DNA of 64,000 nucleotides, from assembly GCA_037127255.1 (NCBI GenBank), contig JBANSL010000017.1:73036857-73100856 (forward strand), read 5' to 3'. The stretch is from Persicaria tinctoria. Its lineage: Eukaryota; Streptophyta; Magnoliopsida; Caryophyllales; Polygonaceae. Under the pieces are notes generated by a model. That model searched no databases. It was not told the origin of the DNA and was given only the letters and a program-made list of their open reading frames with translations. A program made the position numbers and the translations under genes. How positions within the stretch are numbered: the first letter of the stretch is position 1; every line of letters starts with the position of its first letter. Of this stretch, positions 31,762-42,995 are shown piece after piece.

Positions 31762-32640
31762 TCTTTATTTTATTTTTTATTTTTTTGGGTGAAAAAGCGG
31801 AGGAAAACTCCATCAAATTAAAAATAAGGGACTACGTACATACAAATAAGCCGGGGAGTAGTCCTTCCCCTCCGATCCTCATCCAGTAACATACTAATCC
31901 CATCGAGAGGTTCCCCTAAGACATGAAAACCTCTCGTGATAGTAAGTCTAGCTTTAGCGAGGGAGTCCGCGACGCAATTCGCTTCCCTGAAGACATGATG
32001 AAACTGGATTTCCCAATTCCTGCTAATAAAGCCTTGACACTGATGTACCAGGCTAGACATCGGGTGATGAGCCGCAACCCCCTTCGTGATCAAAGAATGG
32101 TCTGTCAACGAGTCCGTCTCGATCACCACCGCTCGAAATCCCATCTCCCAAGCCAACCGGAGACACCCCAAAACACCCCAGAGCTCCGCCATGACCACCG
32201 CCATGACCACCGGTCCTGATCCGATATTGTGGGAGAACCCACGGATCCAATTTCCGTCCCCATCTCCCATGACTCCACCCGCAGCAGCTTCCCCATCTTC
32301 ATTCCTAGCTCCATCGGCATTAGCCTTGATCCAATTCCGGCTCGGCCTTTCCCAGCTCACATTTTGCACCGCTCTTTCCATCGTCTTATAGTTGCCCAGC
32401 CTCCTTCTCAAGGCTTCTTCGTACTCCTTCGTGCAGCTTTCAATCCTCATAGTTTTGTTCGGTGTTCCGTTAGCATTTCTGAAGACACGCTCGTTCCGCC
32501 ATTTCCAAGCCCACCAAACTGCATTCCCGAATATGCATGCCCATTGAAGCCCATTGGTGGTTGATCTCTCCATCATCAAGTTCCTTCTCCACCACTCTGC
32601 AAAAGAAATTAAATAGAAATCGGAACTCACTCGGATTTTA
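31762..32640 (-). mobile_element. 5'-truncated LINE with RNase H-like domain
   Basis: The minus strand holds a 278-codon open frame (32654-31818). It starts in the zinc-finger-like part of a plant LINE ORF2 (AEWWRRNLM, AVWWAWKWRNERVF) and continues into an RNase H-like domain: WIKANADGARNEDGEAAAGG, then AELWGVLGCLRLAWEMG, then VVIETDSL and HHVFREANCVADSLAKA. The four acidic positions are visible as D, E, D and D. The 3' end has GCGGAGGAAAACTCCATC and a T-rich (A-rich in sense) tail near 31762-31790. The rest of ORF2, including reverse transcriptase, is absent, as in ordinary 5'-truncated LINE copies. The long open frame suggests a fairly recent insertion. Confidence 0.8.
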
Positions 32641-33697
32641 TTGTTGGAGACCAATTCAATCTAAATCGGGAAAGATTTCTCACCCAAACAAAGAGAGAAT
32701 CCTAATAATCTATTTTAAAATAAAACTAAAGTATTTTAATTAGGAAGCTATATTTTCAAAACAGGAGTCTTAACCTATTTTCTGTAGGCATAGGTTAGAA
32801 AAGTCGTTATTCGTGTACAAACTTTCTAAAGACAATTGACACATGTGAAAACTACTTGAGGTTGTGATCACCCTCTCTTCACCTATATAATTACAAGGAA
32901 GGGTCGTTTCACTCCATTCATCTCCCAATATAGATGTTTTGACTCTCTTCCTCTATCTCAAAACTCCTCCTAGTGTGAAGAAAGAAATCCGTATGTGGAG
33001 GTTGTCGCTCATGCCATAGTCTTGCATAAGGTGCTTTTAGAGGTTGTAGTCGAAGTACCGAGTTTACAAAATTCTTGTTTCGAAGCATCCTATACTCCAA
33101 ATTCTCTTCAGAATTATGTCGTCGATTTCAGAAGATTGTCTGACCTATTGATCTCCACTACTTTGTTTGATTGAGATTCTCGAGTCCAAATCGTAATTCA
33201 TCTTTCGACAAGTTTCACGACAAATTTGGTGAGCTTTGGATATTTTTTGTACATACTTGATTTAAAATCATATTGAAGGAGTCAGAAAGTTGCAATCAAT
33301 AGGATTTCTCTAATTCTTTCTCTATGGATGAAAGATCTTTGAATTATTTTTCCATCCTCTCCGTAGAGATTCGGAGATTGGATCTATTCGTAAGAATTTT
33401 ATGTTTTTTTGGATCAAAAAGTGTTCGGGTATCCCTCATGAAGTCATGGCCTCAAATTCTTCCGTGACGCACGACTTCCAAGGTGAATTTTTTTTTGTTA
33501 GTTTTGAAGAGCACATCCTCCTTCTCAAGTAGCCCTCAAATCTTTCTTGACTCATCGTCTGGATCAAGATCATTGTTTGACCCGTATAAGACACATCTTG
33601 TCTGCATCATTTGCACGATATATAGGACAATGGTAGGTCGTTCACTAACTTGTCGATGATGGCTCTTCCATATTTTGACATTCTTCGTTGAAGTATC
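32641..33697. other. Intergenic; possible decayed retroelement leader
   Basis: GTAGGCATAGGTTAGAAAAG near 32785 is a worn end of the TTTTTCTATCC MITE family. The CT-rich leader-like part (32870-32960) and the following sequence look like transcribed element DNA, but I cannot define it. Confidence 0.3.
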
Positions 33698-33950
33698 TGT
33701 TATGATCCTAAAGGATCCTTGTGAGATTGAAGAGAAAGGGAGAGAGATTGAGGTAGGAGATGAAGAAGATAGAGGAAGGAGAAGATGAGATTAGAGACAG
33801 AGAGATAGAACGATATAGAGGAATTAGACAAGAAGATAAAGGGTAAGTATTTTCATTATTCATTTTATGACCAATTACAAGGTATAAGGGTATAATTATA
33901 CCCTAAACTAACATAATCTAATAAAATACCTAATATATGGGATCATAACA
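33698..33950 (-). mobile_element. Solo LTR, opposite orientation to 31308-31566
   Basis: The plus strand begins TGTTATGATCC and ends GGATCATAACA. The reverse complement aligns with the other solo LTR (TCTCTCTCCCTTTCTCTTCAATCTCACA region and the GGATCC near the end). Flanks are GTATC and GCATC, a 5-bp duplication with one change. Confidence 0.75.
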
Positions 33951-34817
33951 GCATCTTCACACTTCAATAATCTTTGATTTTCGTCATTTTAGACAAGTGA
34001 TTATTTTTAGGCTCGCTTGTAATTAACGACGTAATTAATACTTTCTACCTTTCAATCTTCGTTCATTTACAAGTGATTTCATTTCATGTTTTCACCATCT
34101 CTTTATTTTTATCTTTATAAATCCGGACTTAAAAAAGGGGATCAAGGTGATCGTTTGTTGTTGGTTTAGACAAGTAATTAAATGAATAATTTTTTTAAAA
34201 GGAAAAGTTGTTTCTCTCGATTTTTAAAAGATATAGAATGTGTTATATACATCGTAAATCCGATCCATGATACGTCACTAATTAACATTGAAACAGACGT
34301 TGTACAACCTAGAAGTACTTGTCGGCGTTGCTAGATGACAACCCAGATGATTGGATAGGACCGAACTAGCAACGTTTTCGGATCGAACGTTGCTAAGATA
34401 AATATTTTATTAAAAAACACAAAGACACACATATACAAGAAAAAAACAACAACAATAGCATCCAAAGGGACGTTGTGCCTTACAAAAAAAACTCCCTTTT
34501 TTTAAAAAAATATTTTGTGTCCTATTTAATCCGTATTAACAACGTTCAATCCGATTATCCATTGACTATTGAACGTACAACATCGACAACTTTTCTACTT
34601 AGCAACGTCCAGTTTCAATGTTGTTCAACATCTTATTAATTCGATGTCATAAATAACGTTTAAAAAGACGATAATTTGTGGTATATAGTCTCCACGAAAG
34701 AGATATAATACGGAGTAGATATCAACTACTCTACACTTGTGACTTTTGTGAGTCGAACTCGAGATCTTGTGCAGAGTTTTCACCTCGGCTCTTGTAGATT
34801 TTGTTTGGCCTAATTAA
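33951..34817. other. Intergenic with scattered AACGTT-containing inverted words
   Basis: AGCAACGTTTTCGG, CGAACGTTGCTAAG and TTAGCAACGTCCAG are scattered between 34310 and 34620, as in subterminal repeats of some DNA transposons, but no paired ends were found. 34730-34800 has a weak B-box-like GAGTTCGACTC on the minus strand. Confidence 0.3.
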
Positions 34818-34834
34818 TTTCCGATTGCACATTT

Positions 34835-34998
34835 TTTCCACCCCGGCAAGAGCCACGCACCAGGTAAATCGGCTTACGTCGACCAGCTTGATCCACTGAT
34901 AAGGAGCAAGACAAACTTTGAATTTTCACCCAAAACAAGGGGTGGAGGTAAGGATCGAACCGAGACCTCCTGACTATTACCTTGCTCCTACCAGTGAC
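34835..34998 (-). mobile_element. tRNA-derived SINE, 164 bp, 17-bp target duplication
   Basis: TTTCCGATTGCACATTT flanks it exactly on both sides (34818-34834 and 34999-35015). On the minus strand the head has TAGGAGCAAGG (A-box-like) and TCGGTTCGATCC (B box). The body ends GGCTCTTGCCGGGGTGGAA followed by an A run (plus-strand T run near 34832-34836). Parts of the head (GGTAATAGTCAGGAGGTC) resemble the 97-bp SINE family. Confidence 0.85.
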
Positions 34999-35015
34999 TT
35001 TCCGATTGCACATTT

Positions 35016-36630
35016 GCACGTACAATTGGTACAAAGAGAACATATAGTGTGAACACTTTAAAAATGATTATATATCAGTGATTGGTAGGTCATGTTCATT
35101 ATGATTTATGATGCAATTCACCTCTAAGATTCTCGGATTTATTCACATAATATATTATTAGATACTTAAATTAACCTAATTAGTTTGTTCTCTAATTATT
35201 TATTTATACTAATTTTGGTTGTATTTGGAAGCAAATTTGTCCGACCTAGGCATTTTTTAGTGGACCAAAAGTTGTCCTTTTTGCCCAATTTGATCTTATG
35301 TATTTAAAAAATTTGAACACCAAACAATTCATTAGATTGCACATACATTTTTATGTATTTAAAATGTTGTACACCAAGAAAATTCGTTATTTTTTAGAGT
35401 TCATGAATTAATGAATTGCAACAAATGGTATATAAAAGAATATATATGATTACTAGATTATGGCTCCGTTGCGTTAGTAGTTTTTTGAAAAATTTAATTT
35501 TAATAGTATAATTTGAGTTAAAGCTAAGATTAAAATTTAATTAGTTTTTTAAAGAGAATTTTCAATAGCTACTCACCTCAATATGTTTAAAACTTTTTTT
35601 TTAATATATATTTACAATTTTTTTTTTCTCGGATCTCTCATTAGCTAAATTATATCAGCTACTTTTTAATTTAAGGTTATCAAATATCTTATTAGCTTAT
35701 AAAAAAAATTAATAGTTTAATTTAACATAAATTTTACACACCTAATATTTGTATTACCAAACAAAGCTTATATCATTATGTTTAGTGATCGAACATTTAC
35801 TAATTAATTACTCACGAAACATTTTTATTATTGTTACTATTACAGTTATGGATGAAATGTTATCATATTAGAAATCGATCAATTATAAGTTGATGTGGTG
35901 GTTGTGCAGATATGTGTTACCCCATATGATAAAAGATAGATTAAGTTTTAATTTTATTAAAAATATGAAATCTATTATGAGTGAAACGATAGAAATTAAA
36001 TCAACTCTTTAAATAAGCTATTAATATCTAATCGACTAAATATAGGGTGGTTTAATCTAATCGAATCGGATTAAGCTAACACAAAAAGGGTGATCAATGT
36101 CCATGGGAAGTGGAGGTCCCCTATGAATTGTGAAACGACGTTATGTATGAAGCAAAAGACCTTATCCTATTTATTTGGATAAGCTATTGGTTTTATTTTC
36201 GTTTTATTTTAGAAGATTCGTAGTACCATATTTATATTTATAATTTATAATAATCCATAAATATCTTATTTAACACATGGTGGAAGTGGGACCATCTAAT
36301 ATTCTCATGAAACATTACTGGCCGTCGGATTAATCCAATTGTCCAATCCAAATTGAAGGTTATTGATTGCTTTATCATATCTCTTCATACGTGCAAGTCT
36401 CATCCTTAATTTTGCCGGGGAATAGGAATTGAATTTAGGATGAACACAAAAGCAACATCAGCCGTCATCTTTCAACATCACTATTAGTCTAGTTGGGGTG
36501 TGGCACGGGACGGGATAGAATGGGGTTATCCCGTATGTAGTTTTTATGGAACAGAATTGGGACATGACTGGATCGAGACGGAGCAGGATCTATCTCTTGA
36601 ATTGAAAAAATTAGAAATTTTTATTATTAT
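35016..36630. other. AT-rich intergenic region
   Basis: Possible old element between TGGCTCCGTTGCGTTAG (35460) and ATTACCAAACAAAGCTTA (35753). GGGACGGGATAGAATGGGG near 36506 is a worn repeat. No gene supported. Confidence 0.35.
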
Positions 36631-36850
36631 TGTTGTTCACAGAGACTATAAGTCTATAACAGTCCGATGACTGGGAGTGTGTGCACAGGCACACATGCGC
36701 CAGTAGTCGAGCACACAAACCGAGTGAGGTTCCATTCTAAAACCAATTGGCAATAAAATGAGTAGTAGCCCACCGACTCATATACTAGAACTCGTTATGT
36801 TCAACTTTCGATGTGGGACTTCTTTATAGTCTCATTCACATCTCTCAACA
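36631..36850 (-). mobile_element. TRIM/solo-LTR-like repeat
   Basis: On the minus strand it begins TGTTGAGAGATGTGAATGAG and contains AAGTCCCACATCGAAAG, GCCAATTGGTTTTAGAATGG and AACCTCACTCGG. The same order occurs at 46129-46340 (plus). TG start, near-CA end and lack of coding fit a small LTR. No clear 5-bp duplication was read. Confidence 0.5.
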
Positions 36851-37003
36851 GGGACATATATTTTGTTAGATACAAAATTGTCTAAAAGGCAAATTATACT
36901 GATACGAAAGGAGTCTAAAATAGTTTAATATTTTTGTAAGTGAATATCTATACGGAGTATAATTTTTATTATTTTAAAAACGTATATAATATAGTAGACG
37001 ATA

Positions 37004-37209
37004 CTCCCTCCGATTTTTAATATAAGGCGTTTGACTTTTGAGCACGTAGTTTAAGGAGCTAAAAACTATATAAAATATTATTTTTTTAATTATTTTTTTT
37101 ACATTATAATACTTATTAAAAAATTTAATTAAAAAAATTAATATTTTATATAGTTTATAGCTCTTTAAACTTCGTGTTCAAAAGTCAAACACCTTGTATT
37201 TTCAATCGA
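37004..37209. mobile_element. Stowaway-like MITE
   Basis: CTCCCTCCGATTTTTAATAT and GGCGTTTGACTTTTGAGCAC at the left are mirrored by GTGTTCAAAAGTCAAACACC and TTGTATTTTCAATCGA at the right. The last few right-end bases are lost. Confidence 0.75.
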
Positions 37210-37880
37210 ACATGTTAATGGGTAATGAGTGGCAGTAATGAAAAAGATTATGTAAGCTTAGAGGCCGACCACCCAATCAAATTGATATGTATGAAATGCT
37301 TATCCATTTTGATTGGTCTGCATTGCATAGTTGCATACTTGCATAGTTGCATTGCATTGCATGGAGGTGTAAAAACTAAAAACTCCAAGTCAATTTATAA
37401 ATGGTGGGCCCTAAATAGGACCTACAGGTTGAATCTGACGTGGCAAAATGATCTTCGCGCCATCTTTTGGTTTGTAAAAAATAATCAAATATATATTGAA
37501 GCATAAGTAGATAATGTTATTATGTATTGTAATAAATAATTAACTAATTAATCAAATATCGATGTTAATGAGTTGTAGACTTGTAGTTGACATTAATTGC
37601 AATTATGACCCAATTTCTATTTTTTTCGAAATTTTAATTAATTACGAGTAGATAATGTTTTATAAAGAAAAAATTTCAGTGTAAGATAACACAATGATAT
37701 GAAAGAGCATCTCCAACAAAAACGTGTACGTGTTTTGAATGAAAGAAGAGAATTGGATGAAAATAAGGATTTGTTTATTTCAAGTTTTAATATATTCATA
37801 ATATGCAAACCAGAGAAATGAGGAAATTGAACATAAAATTCTCTAAATTTAATTACATGGATTGGACAAACCTTCTTAAG
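37210..37880. other. Intergenic, nothing supported
   Basis: GCATAGTTGCATACTTGCAT-type short repeats near 37320-37360. Short frames only. Confidence 0.4.
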
Positions 37881-38124
37881 GGTTGCTTGGTACTGATATC
37901 TAGATATCATATATCAGTCTTCGATATCTTATATCTAATGTTTGGTATATGTAGATATATCAATATCACTTCATATGATATCTGATATCTAGTGTTTGGT
38001 ATATATAGACAGATATCGATATCATTTGATATCTAGATATCAGATTTAGACATATTTGACATATTGATTTTGAGGAGTATATCACTTGATATCGAGATAT
38101 CGGTTGATATCAATACCAAATAGG
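37881..38124. mobile_element. GATATC-rich palindromic element
   Basis: The left TGCTTGGTACTGATATCTAG is mirrored by the right GATATCAATACCAAATAGG. GATATC or ATATCTGATATC words occur more than ten times between them, and TAGTGTTTGGTATAT is repeated. Non-coding TIR-type repeat. Confidence 0.6.
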
Positions 38125-38904
38125 ACCTTATTTATTGGTAAATTTTTATGAAATTAGCTTTTTTCTTGTTTTTGATGAATTTAAAATTACATTATTTTAA
38201 ATAGAGAATGTTAATTAACAATAATTGTTTTGCGCTATTCATAGCAGCAGCCAGCAGCCAGAAGCAAAATTTAAGTCAAATTCGACTAACGGAAAAAAAT
38301 AATAATAATTAAGTCGTTGTTAAACTCACCTATCAAAGTATTAAATGTTACATTATATATCTACATAGCGAAAATTAGAAGAAATATTGAGTGACTGGTA
38401 GTGGTACGTAACATCAAATATTAAAATAATTATTGTGACATATAATATGGTTAAAAGCTTCGCCCATTGGTAAGACCTTGACCTATTGATATCATATGTT
38501 GAGCTAAAGTTGAATGATTAGGAAAACAACTAGATAAATAAGTTTTACATATATATAATATACTTCCAATTATGAGGTAGCTATAAACTATTTGAATGAT
38601 TAATATGACTATTGTTCAAGTTTATCCATAATTTTATGTAAATTATTTGAAGGTTTATATATAAGCCATCCGGTTCTAGGTAATCAAACTAGAATATATT
38701 AAACTAAAAAATTAGGAATATTGTGAAATTCAATTGCTATATAGTAAAAAATTAAGATATCTTTGATCTAAAATATATAAAATTATTTATCAATACATGT
38801 TTTTAAAAGTTCAAAAAATATATAAAATAGCAATATTTTAATTATTTTTTTAAAAAAATCATAATTATTGGTAATGATTCAAGTATAAAAAGTCTTATAT
38901 ATTA
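38125..38904. other. AT-rich intergenic region, nothing supported
   Basis: No conserved motif seen. AGCAGCAGCCAGCAGCCAG is a short simple repeat near 38244. Confidence 0.4.
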
Positions 38905-39142
38905 CTTCATCCGTTCATCCATAGATGTAGTTTGACATTTTGATATATTTTTAAGGAGATAAAAAATTATATAAAATATAAATATTTTAATTATTAGGTT
39001 TTTGGTATATAATATTACTTATGAATAATAATTATGAAATTATTTCAAAAATCAATAAAAAAAATTAATAGCTTATATATTACAGTAATAGTTAAAATAT
39101 CAAACGACATCTATATCTTGGATGCAATATTATAGGAGGTAG
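38905..39142. mobile_element. Stowaway-like MITE
   Basis: Left CTTCATCCGTTCATCCATAG with ATGTAGTTTGACATTTTG, right ATCAAACGACATCTATATC with ATTATAGGAGGTAG, TA flanks. Confidence 0.7.
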
Positions 39143-39321
39143 TATATAATTCAAGTTAATTAGTGTTCTACAAATCTACAATTTGTTTTTGTTTTTTTTT
39201 TGATTAGGAAAGAATTCAATCTACAATTTGATTTGATACAAGTAGCGAAGAACGCCTGCATCTTATCTAAAAATACAATTTTAAAAAGTGTAATATAATA
39301 CTCCGTACTACGTATTCAATA

Positions 39322-39482
39322 CTACCTGCGATCTAAAATATATGTCTTTTGACTTTTTAACATGTATTTAAGAAGCTAAAAACTATATAATAAATTAACA
39401 TTTTTATTATTATTTTTAATAATTTAATACTTATTACCAATAAATATTAAATCAGACGACATATATTTTAAATCGGATGGAG
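39322..39482. mobile_element. Short Stowaway-like MITE
   Basis: Left CTACCTGCGATCTAAAATAT, right ATATATTTTAAATCGGATGGAG, TA flanks, about 161 bp; an internally shortened relative of the other copies. Confidence 0.7.
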
Positions 39483-39784
39483 TACCAAACCAAAACTTGG
39501 GTCACATCAATAAAAGTCCCCAATGAATTTGACGGAAACGTCATATTAATTGGTGAAAAATGATTATTAAAATTAACAATTAATATTAAACCGTATACAG
39601 GCATTGGATTGGACTATTGGAGTATAAAACTTTCAACCACCACGTTGAATTTTGCGATTAAAAAGAGAAACTAGTGTACGGATATTTCAATAATCGTATT
39701 CATACGCAATTGACTGGCTGGGTACGTATGTATAATTGTGTTTATAATTACTTAATTAGTGAAGCATATGAAAAAGCGAAGGTA
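39483..39784. other. Intergenic, nothing supported
   Basis: Ordinary AT-rich DNA between the MITE and the repeat array. Confidence 0.35.
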
Positions 39785-40118
39785 ATTAGCGGTAAAAACC
39801 CGTGACGACCGACTTTTTAGTCCGATTCACTTACTTTATAGTCCGGTTTTGAATAAAATCGATCTATATAAAGTCATAAATTTTAGCCCGATTCTGAATA
39901 AAACCGAGCTATAAAGTCACTATGTAATTTAAAAATATGAGTTTTTTAGCACGATTTTTAGACTTAACTGAACTATAAAGTCATGTGTTATTTTAAAACA
40001 GGAGTTTTTAGCAAGGTTTTTAGGTTGAACCGAGTTGTAAAGTCACCGTGTGATTAAGGTTTTTAGCACAGGTTTTAAATAAATCAAGCTATAAAGTATT
40101 CCTCACGGTTTTTACCAC
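39785..40118. repeat. Five-unit ~62-bp imperfect tandem array with inverted ends
   Basis: Units begin near 39815, 39880, 39942, 40004 and 40058, each with TTTTTAGCNCGATTTT and GAGCTATAAAGTCAC-like blocks. GCGGTAAAAACCCGTGAC at the left edge is mirrored by CCTCACGGTTTTTACC at the right edge. This may be the terminal region of a DNA transposon. Confidence 0.6.
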
Positions 40119-40539
40119 AATTTGAGGTTTTCACCGGAGTCAATCCCTATATATATATTCTTAATTTTTTTATTAGAAATTGAACCTATTGCATGCTTCG
40201 AAATTATTATCGGGTTAGCTAAAGCCATCTAGTAGAGAAATCGAGAATTTTTTTTTTTTTAAAGATTTCTCAATTATATTTAAACAAACATATTCTTTTA
40301 TATAGGGGTGGACTCAGGGGTATGAGGTGGCTCGAGCGTCCTAACTCATAAGAGAAGCATAATTTTATGGGGTGATTACCTCGATGTCCTAATTTTTGGA
40401 CTTTATTAGGAAAAGGTCTTCCACCTCTTCCAAATTAGCTAAATGTCCACCGCCTCCCTGTGCCCCCGTGCCCCCCATGCGTGCGTGCCCCTTGTGCCCC
40501 CCTCCGTCTCATCAGGTTTTTTTTTTTTTTTTTTTTTTT

Positions 40540-41345
40540 TCTAGAGTTGCTAAAACGGATTTGCTGAAACTTCTGTTTCAGCACATACGGTTTAAGCAAC
40601 CCTTTTTTCAGTTTTTTTTTGTTTTTTTTTTTCCAATTTTGTTTTCGTGTTCCAGAGACGGAGTTGCTGAAACCAGATTGCTTTATTTTTCGCATCACCA
40701 CTTCGACACCGGAGTTGCTGAACCCGGATTTTGCTTTTTTCAAAAATGTTGAAATAGTACCTCATACAATTTTATAAGAATTAATTTCAGCATTTCAGCA
40801 TACGAATTTTGCTAATAAAGAATTAATTTCAGCAAGACAAAAAAAAATTGAATCCAATTTTTTTTCATTCCAATCAACCAAACTATGTAAATCAATCCAA
40901 ACAAAATTAAACAAGAAATTGAAATGTAAAATGACTTTTTTGCCGTACATACACACATTTCAGCATTTTTCATTGAACCCATTAAGATTGTTGTCATTCT
41001 AGATACAATTATGAAACCTAAGTATAACCTAGATACATACACACCGGATTTGCTGAAATCGGAGTTGTTGAAACCGAAGTTGCTGAAATAGTTGCTGTAA
41101 TTGCTGAAATTAGGTTTTTTTTTTTGCATCAGTTCTTCGACACCGGAGTTGCTGAAACCGAAGTTGCTGAAATTGTTGTTGTAACTGCTGAAATTAGTTT
41201 TTTTTTTCTCGTCAACTCTTCGACATCGGAATTGCTGAAACCGAGTTGCTGAAACCGTGTTTACCCCATTCCAACCCCAATTTTAGAAATTATAACAACA
41301 ATTTAAACAACTCAAGAGATTTCAACAACAATTTCAGCAATTTCA
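40540..41345. repeat. Interspersed TTGCTGAAA repeats
   Basis: GAGTTGCTGAAACCGGA-type words recur many times (for example 40655, 40710, 41047, 41145, 41230), sometimes inverted as TTTCAGCAA. Long T runs separate them. No protein is supported by them. Confidence 0.6.
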
Positions 41346-41361
41346 GCACTATTATAAAATT

Positions 41362-41430
41362 TAGCCTATGCGGGATTCGAACCCACGTATTTGCTCTTAA
41401 GCACGTCGCTCTACCATTGAGCTAAGAGAC
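41362..41430 (-). tRNA. tRNA-like sequence, probably a pseudogene
   Basis: On the minus strand TTAGCTCAATGGTAGAGC gives a good D arm (A box) and GTGGGTTCGAATCCCGC a good T arm (B box). The acceptor stem pairs at six of seven positions if one base more is included at the 5' side. The anticodon arm does not form five pairs; the loop would contain TTAAGA. I therefore doubt a functional tRNA. It may be a tRNA-derived SINE head. Confidence 0.45.
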
Positions 41431-42137
41431 TTTTAAAGGAGATTTAAAGAAGAAACATCAAAATTCATTGCAGCCCGCATTTCAACAATTGCTGAAACTA
41501 CAATCCGCATTTCACCAATTGCTGAAATTGTCAATATCCAAACCCAAGCCATGTAAAAATCCATTAATTTTGTGCAATTTGATAACGATTGCTGAAAATC
41601 AAATTTCTTCTACCGAACAATTTCATCAATATCTTGTGAATACCTACCATCAAATTTCATTACAATCTAGAAAGTTAAGCATTTAGTCACAAAACATATC
41701 ATCAACACATTCCCCTAATTTGATCTCAGAGACTAAGATGCAGGACACCTTTGACTGAAATTGATCTAAATGTAAATATATCTTCTCCTTTTTTGGACAC
41801 CAATCCACATTTAAGCATTAGAAGTCATCCAAATCACTTCAATCTATTTCATCATATGCTTATACAAAATTGCAATAGCAATGGTAGGAGCACAGTACCA
41901 TGGAAAGAGGAAGAGCACAGTACACAACCTTACTTGAACAGGGAGAGCACAAAAGCAATGGTAGGAGCATAGTACCATGACAGACGAACAACGACGCCGA
42001 CGTCGGAGCACAAACACTAAATCTCAAGGACAAACACTAAATTAACACCAAAACCAATCGCAGTCTCGGCAAATCAATTGACAGAGAGCAAAATCAAGGC
42101 AGCACAGAATCAAAGAAGGAAAAGAAAGAAAGCATAC
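41431..42137. other. Non-coding part of the composite element
   Basis: GCATTTCAACAATTGCTGAAA repeats and AATGGTAGGAGCACAGTACC twice (41880 and 41958 region). No gene supported. Confidence 0.35.
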
Positions 42138-42234
42138 CAAAGATGGTGTTGACGAGGTTCATGGCGACCTGATTCTTCGCACCTGCGCCTCTTTCCAGTT
42201 GGGAGGAAGCGATAGATCTAGCAACGGATTTCAT
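42138..42234 (-). CDS. Exon-like piece of an unidentified gene
   Basis: The minus strand begins ATG (42232-42234) and reads MKSVARSIASSQLERGAGAK and on to NQVAMNLVNTIFG, ending at a GTATGC donor-like site (42137). The codon pattern and donor look like a genuine first exon, but no following exon was found within the element. It is probably a captured gene fragment. Not recognised. Confidence 0.4.
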
Positions 42235-42279
42235 CTTCGCCTCCTGTGAACCTAGGTTTCCATCTTCACCACAAGCAAC

Positions 42280-42880
42280 AATCTAATTCTTCGATAACAC
42301 CGGAGGATGCCGCGATGGAGCCGCCGGTTTCAGCACTGATCTGAGATCGAATCACCGGTCCTTGAAAATCAAAGACAATGTCGAGAACATGGAGATCCGG
42401 CAAGGGAGCGACGGAGCCACTGGTTTCAGCAATGAACATCCGGCAAGGGACATCTGTCGATTTCAGCAATGGAGATTCGACAAAACGATGATCCTGGATC
42501 TGGCGTCGGCTTCTTCAGAGCCCCACGGGATGATCCTGAAAACGATGATTCGGCAAAACGATGATCCGATTTCAGCAATGGAGATTTCAGCAAGGGACAT
42601 CCGGCGTCGGCTTCTTCAGAGCCCCACCAGATCCGCACCGGTCGCCCTTGGTGATGATGATCCTGGATCTAGAGTTTCCCGCCGCTGCTCAGCCATTGCA
42701 GTGGCGTCCGTCAGATCCGACGAGGGAGTGGTCGCCGGAGCAAGAGCAGAGCGAAGGGGCAGAGATGAGGGAGCGAGATCTGAAAGAACGGAGGAGCTTA
42801 AATCGACTAGATGGAGGGGGGGGGGGCACGAATTTAGGTCGTGGCCTTTTAGCCAATTTGAAAGGGGTGGGAGACAATTA
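42280..42880. repeat. GC-rich block with a ~105-bp imperfect duplication
   Basis: TTTCAGCAATGGAGATT, GGCGTCGGCTTCTTCAGAGC and GATGATCCTGGATCT occur twice between 42430 and 42670. Frames of about 100-200 codons on both strands overlap here and are probably composition artefacts. Confidence 0.45.
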
Positions 42881-42995
42881 ATTAATTTGACCGAAAATTT
42901 GCGCATTCGGCGCAAAATTTTCTCTCATTTTATTTTATTTTTAATTTTTGGATTAAAAGAGTATGAAAAGAGGAATAAATTATAAAGTGTATGAG

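Larger units (their letters stand above)
40372..42995. mobile_element. Candidate TIR element carrying gene-like pieces (Pack-type candidate)
   Basis: Left GTCTTCCACCTCTTCC with AAATTAGCTAAATGTCCAC is mirrored near 42840-42880 by the complement of GTCTCCCACCCCTTTC with AAATTGGCTAAAAGGCCAC. C-runs follow inward on both sides. TACCTCATACA words also occur in inverted orientation (40752 and near 42990). Inside are TTGCTGAAA repeats, a tRNA-like sequence and an exon-like ORF. No transposase and no target duplication were found, so boundaries and class are tentative. Confidence 0.4.

Noticed and set aside
34430..34460. CACTA transposon end (TATACAAGAAAAAAAC)
   Set aside because: Lacks the CACTA start and no second end or 3-bp duplication was found.
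40435..40743. Lys-rich minus frame
   Set aside because: Arises from long T runs and TTGCTGAAA repeats.
41362..41430. Functional tRNA gene
   Set aside because: The anticodon arm does not pair properly, so only a tRNA-like call is kept.
42616..42915. Overlapping 60-200 codon frames in a GC-rich block
   Set aside because: Several frames on both strands overlap the same imperfect duplication; no recognisable protein.
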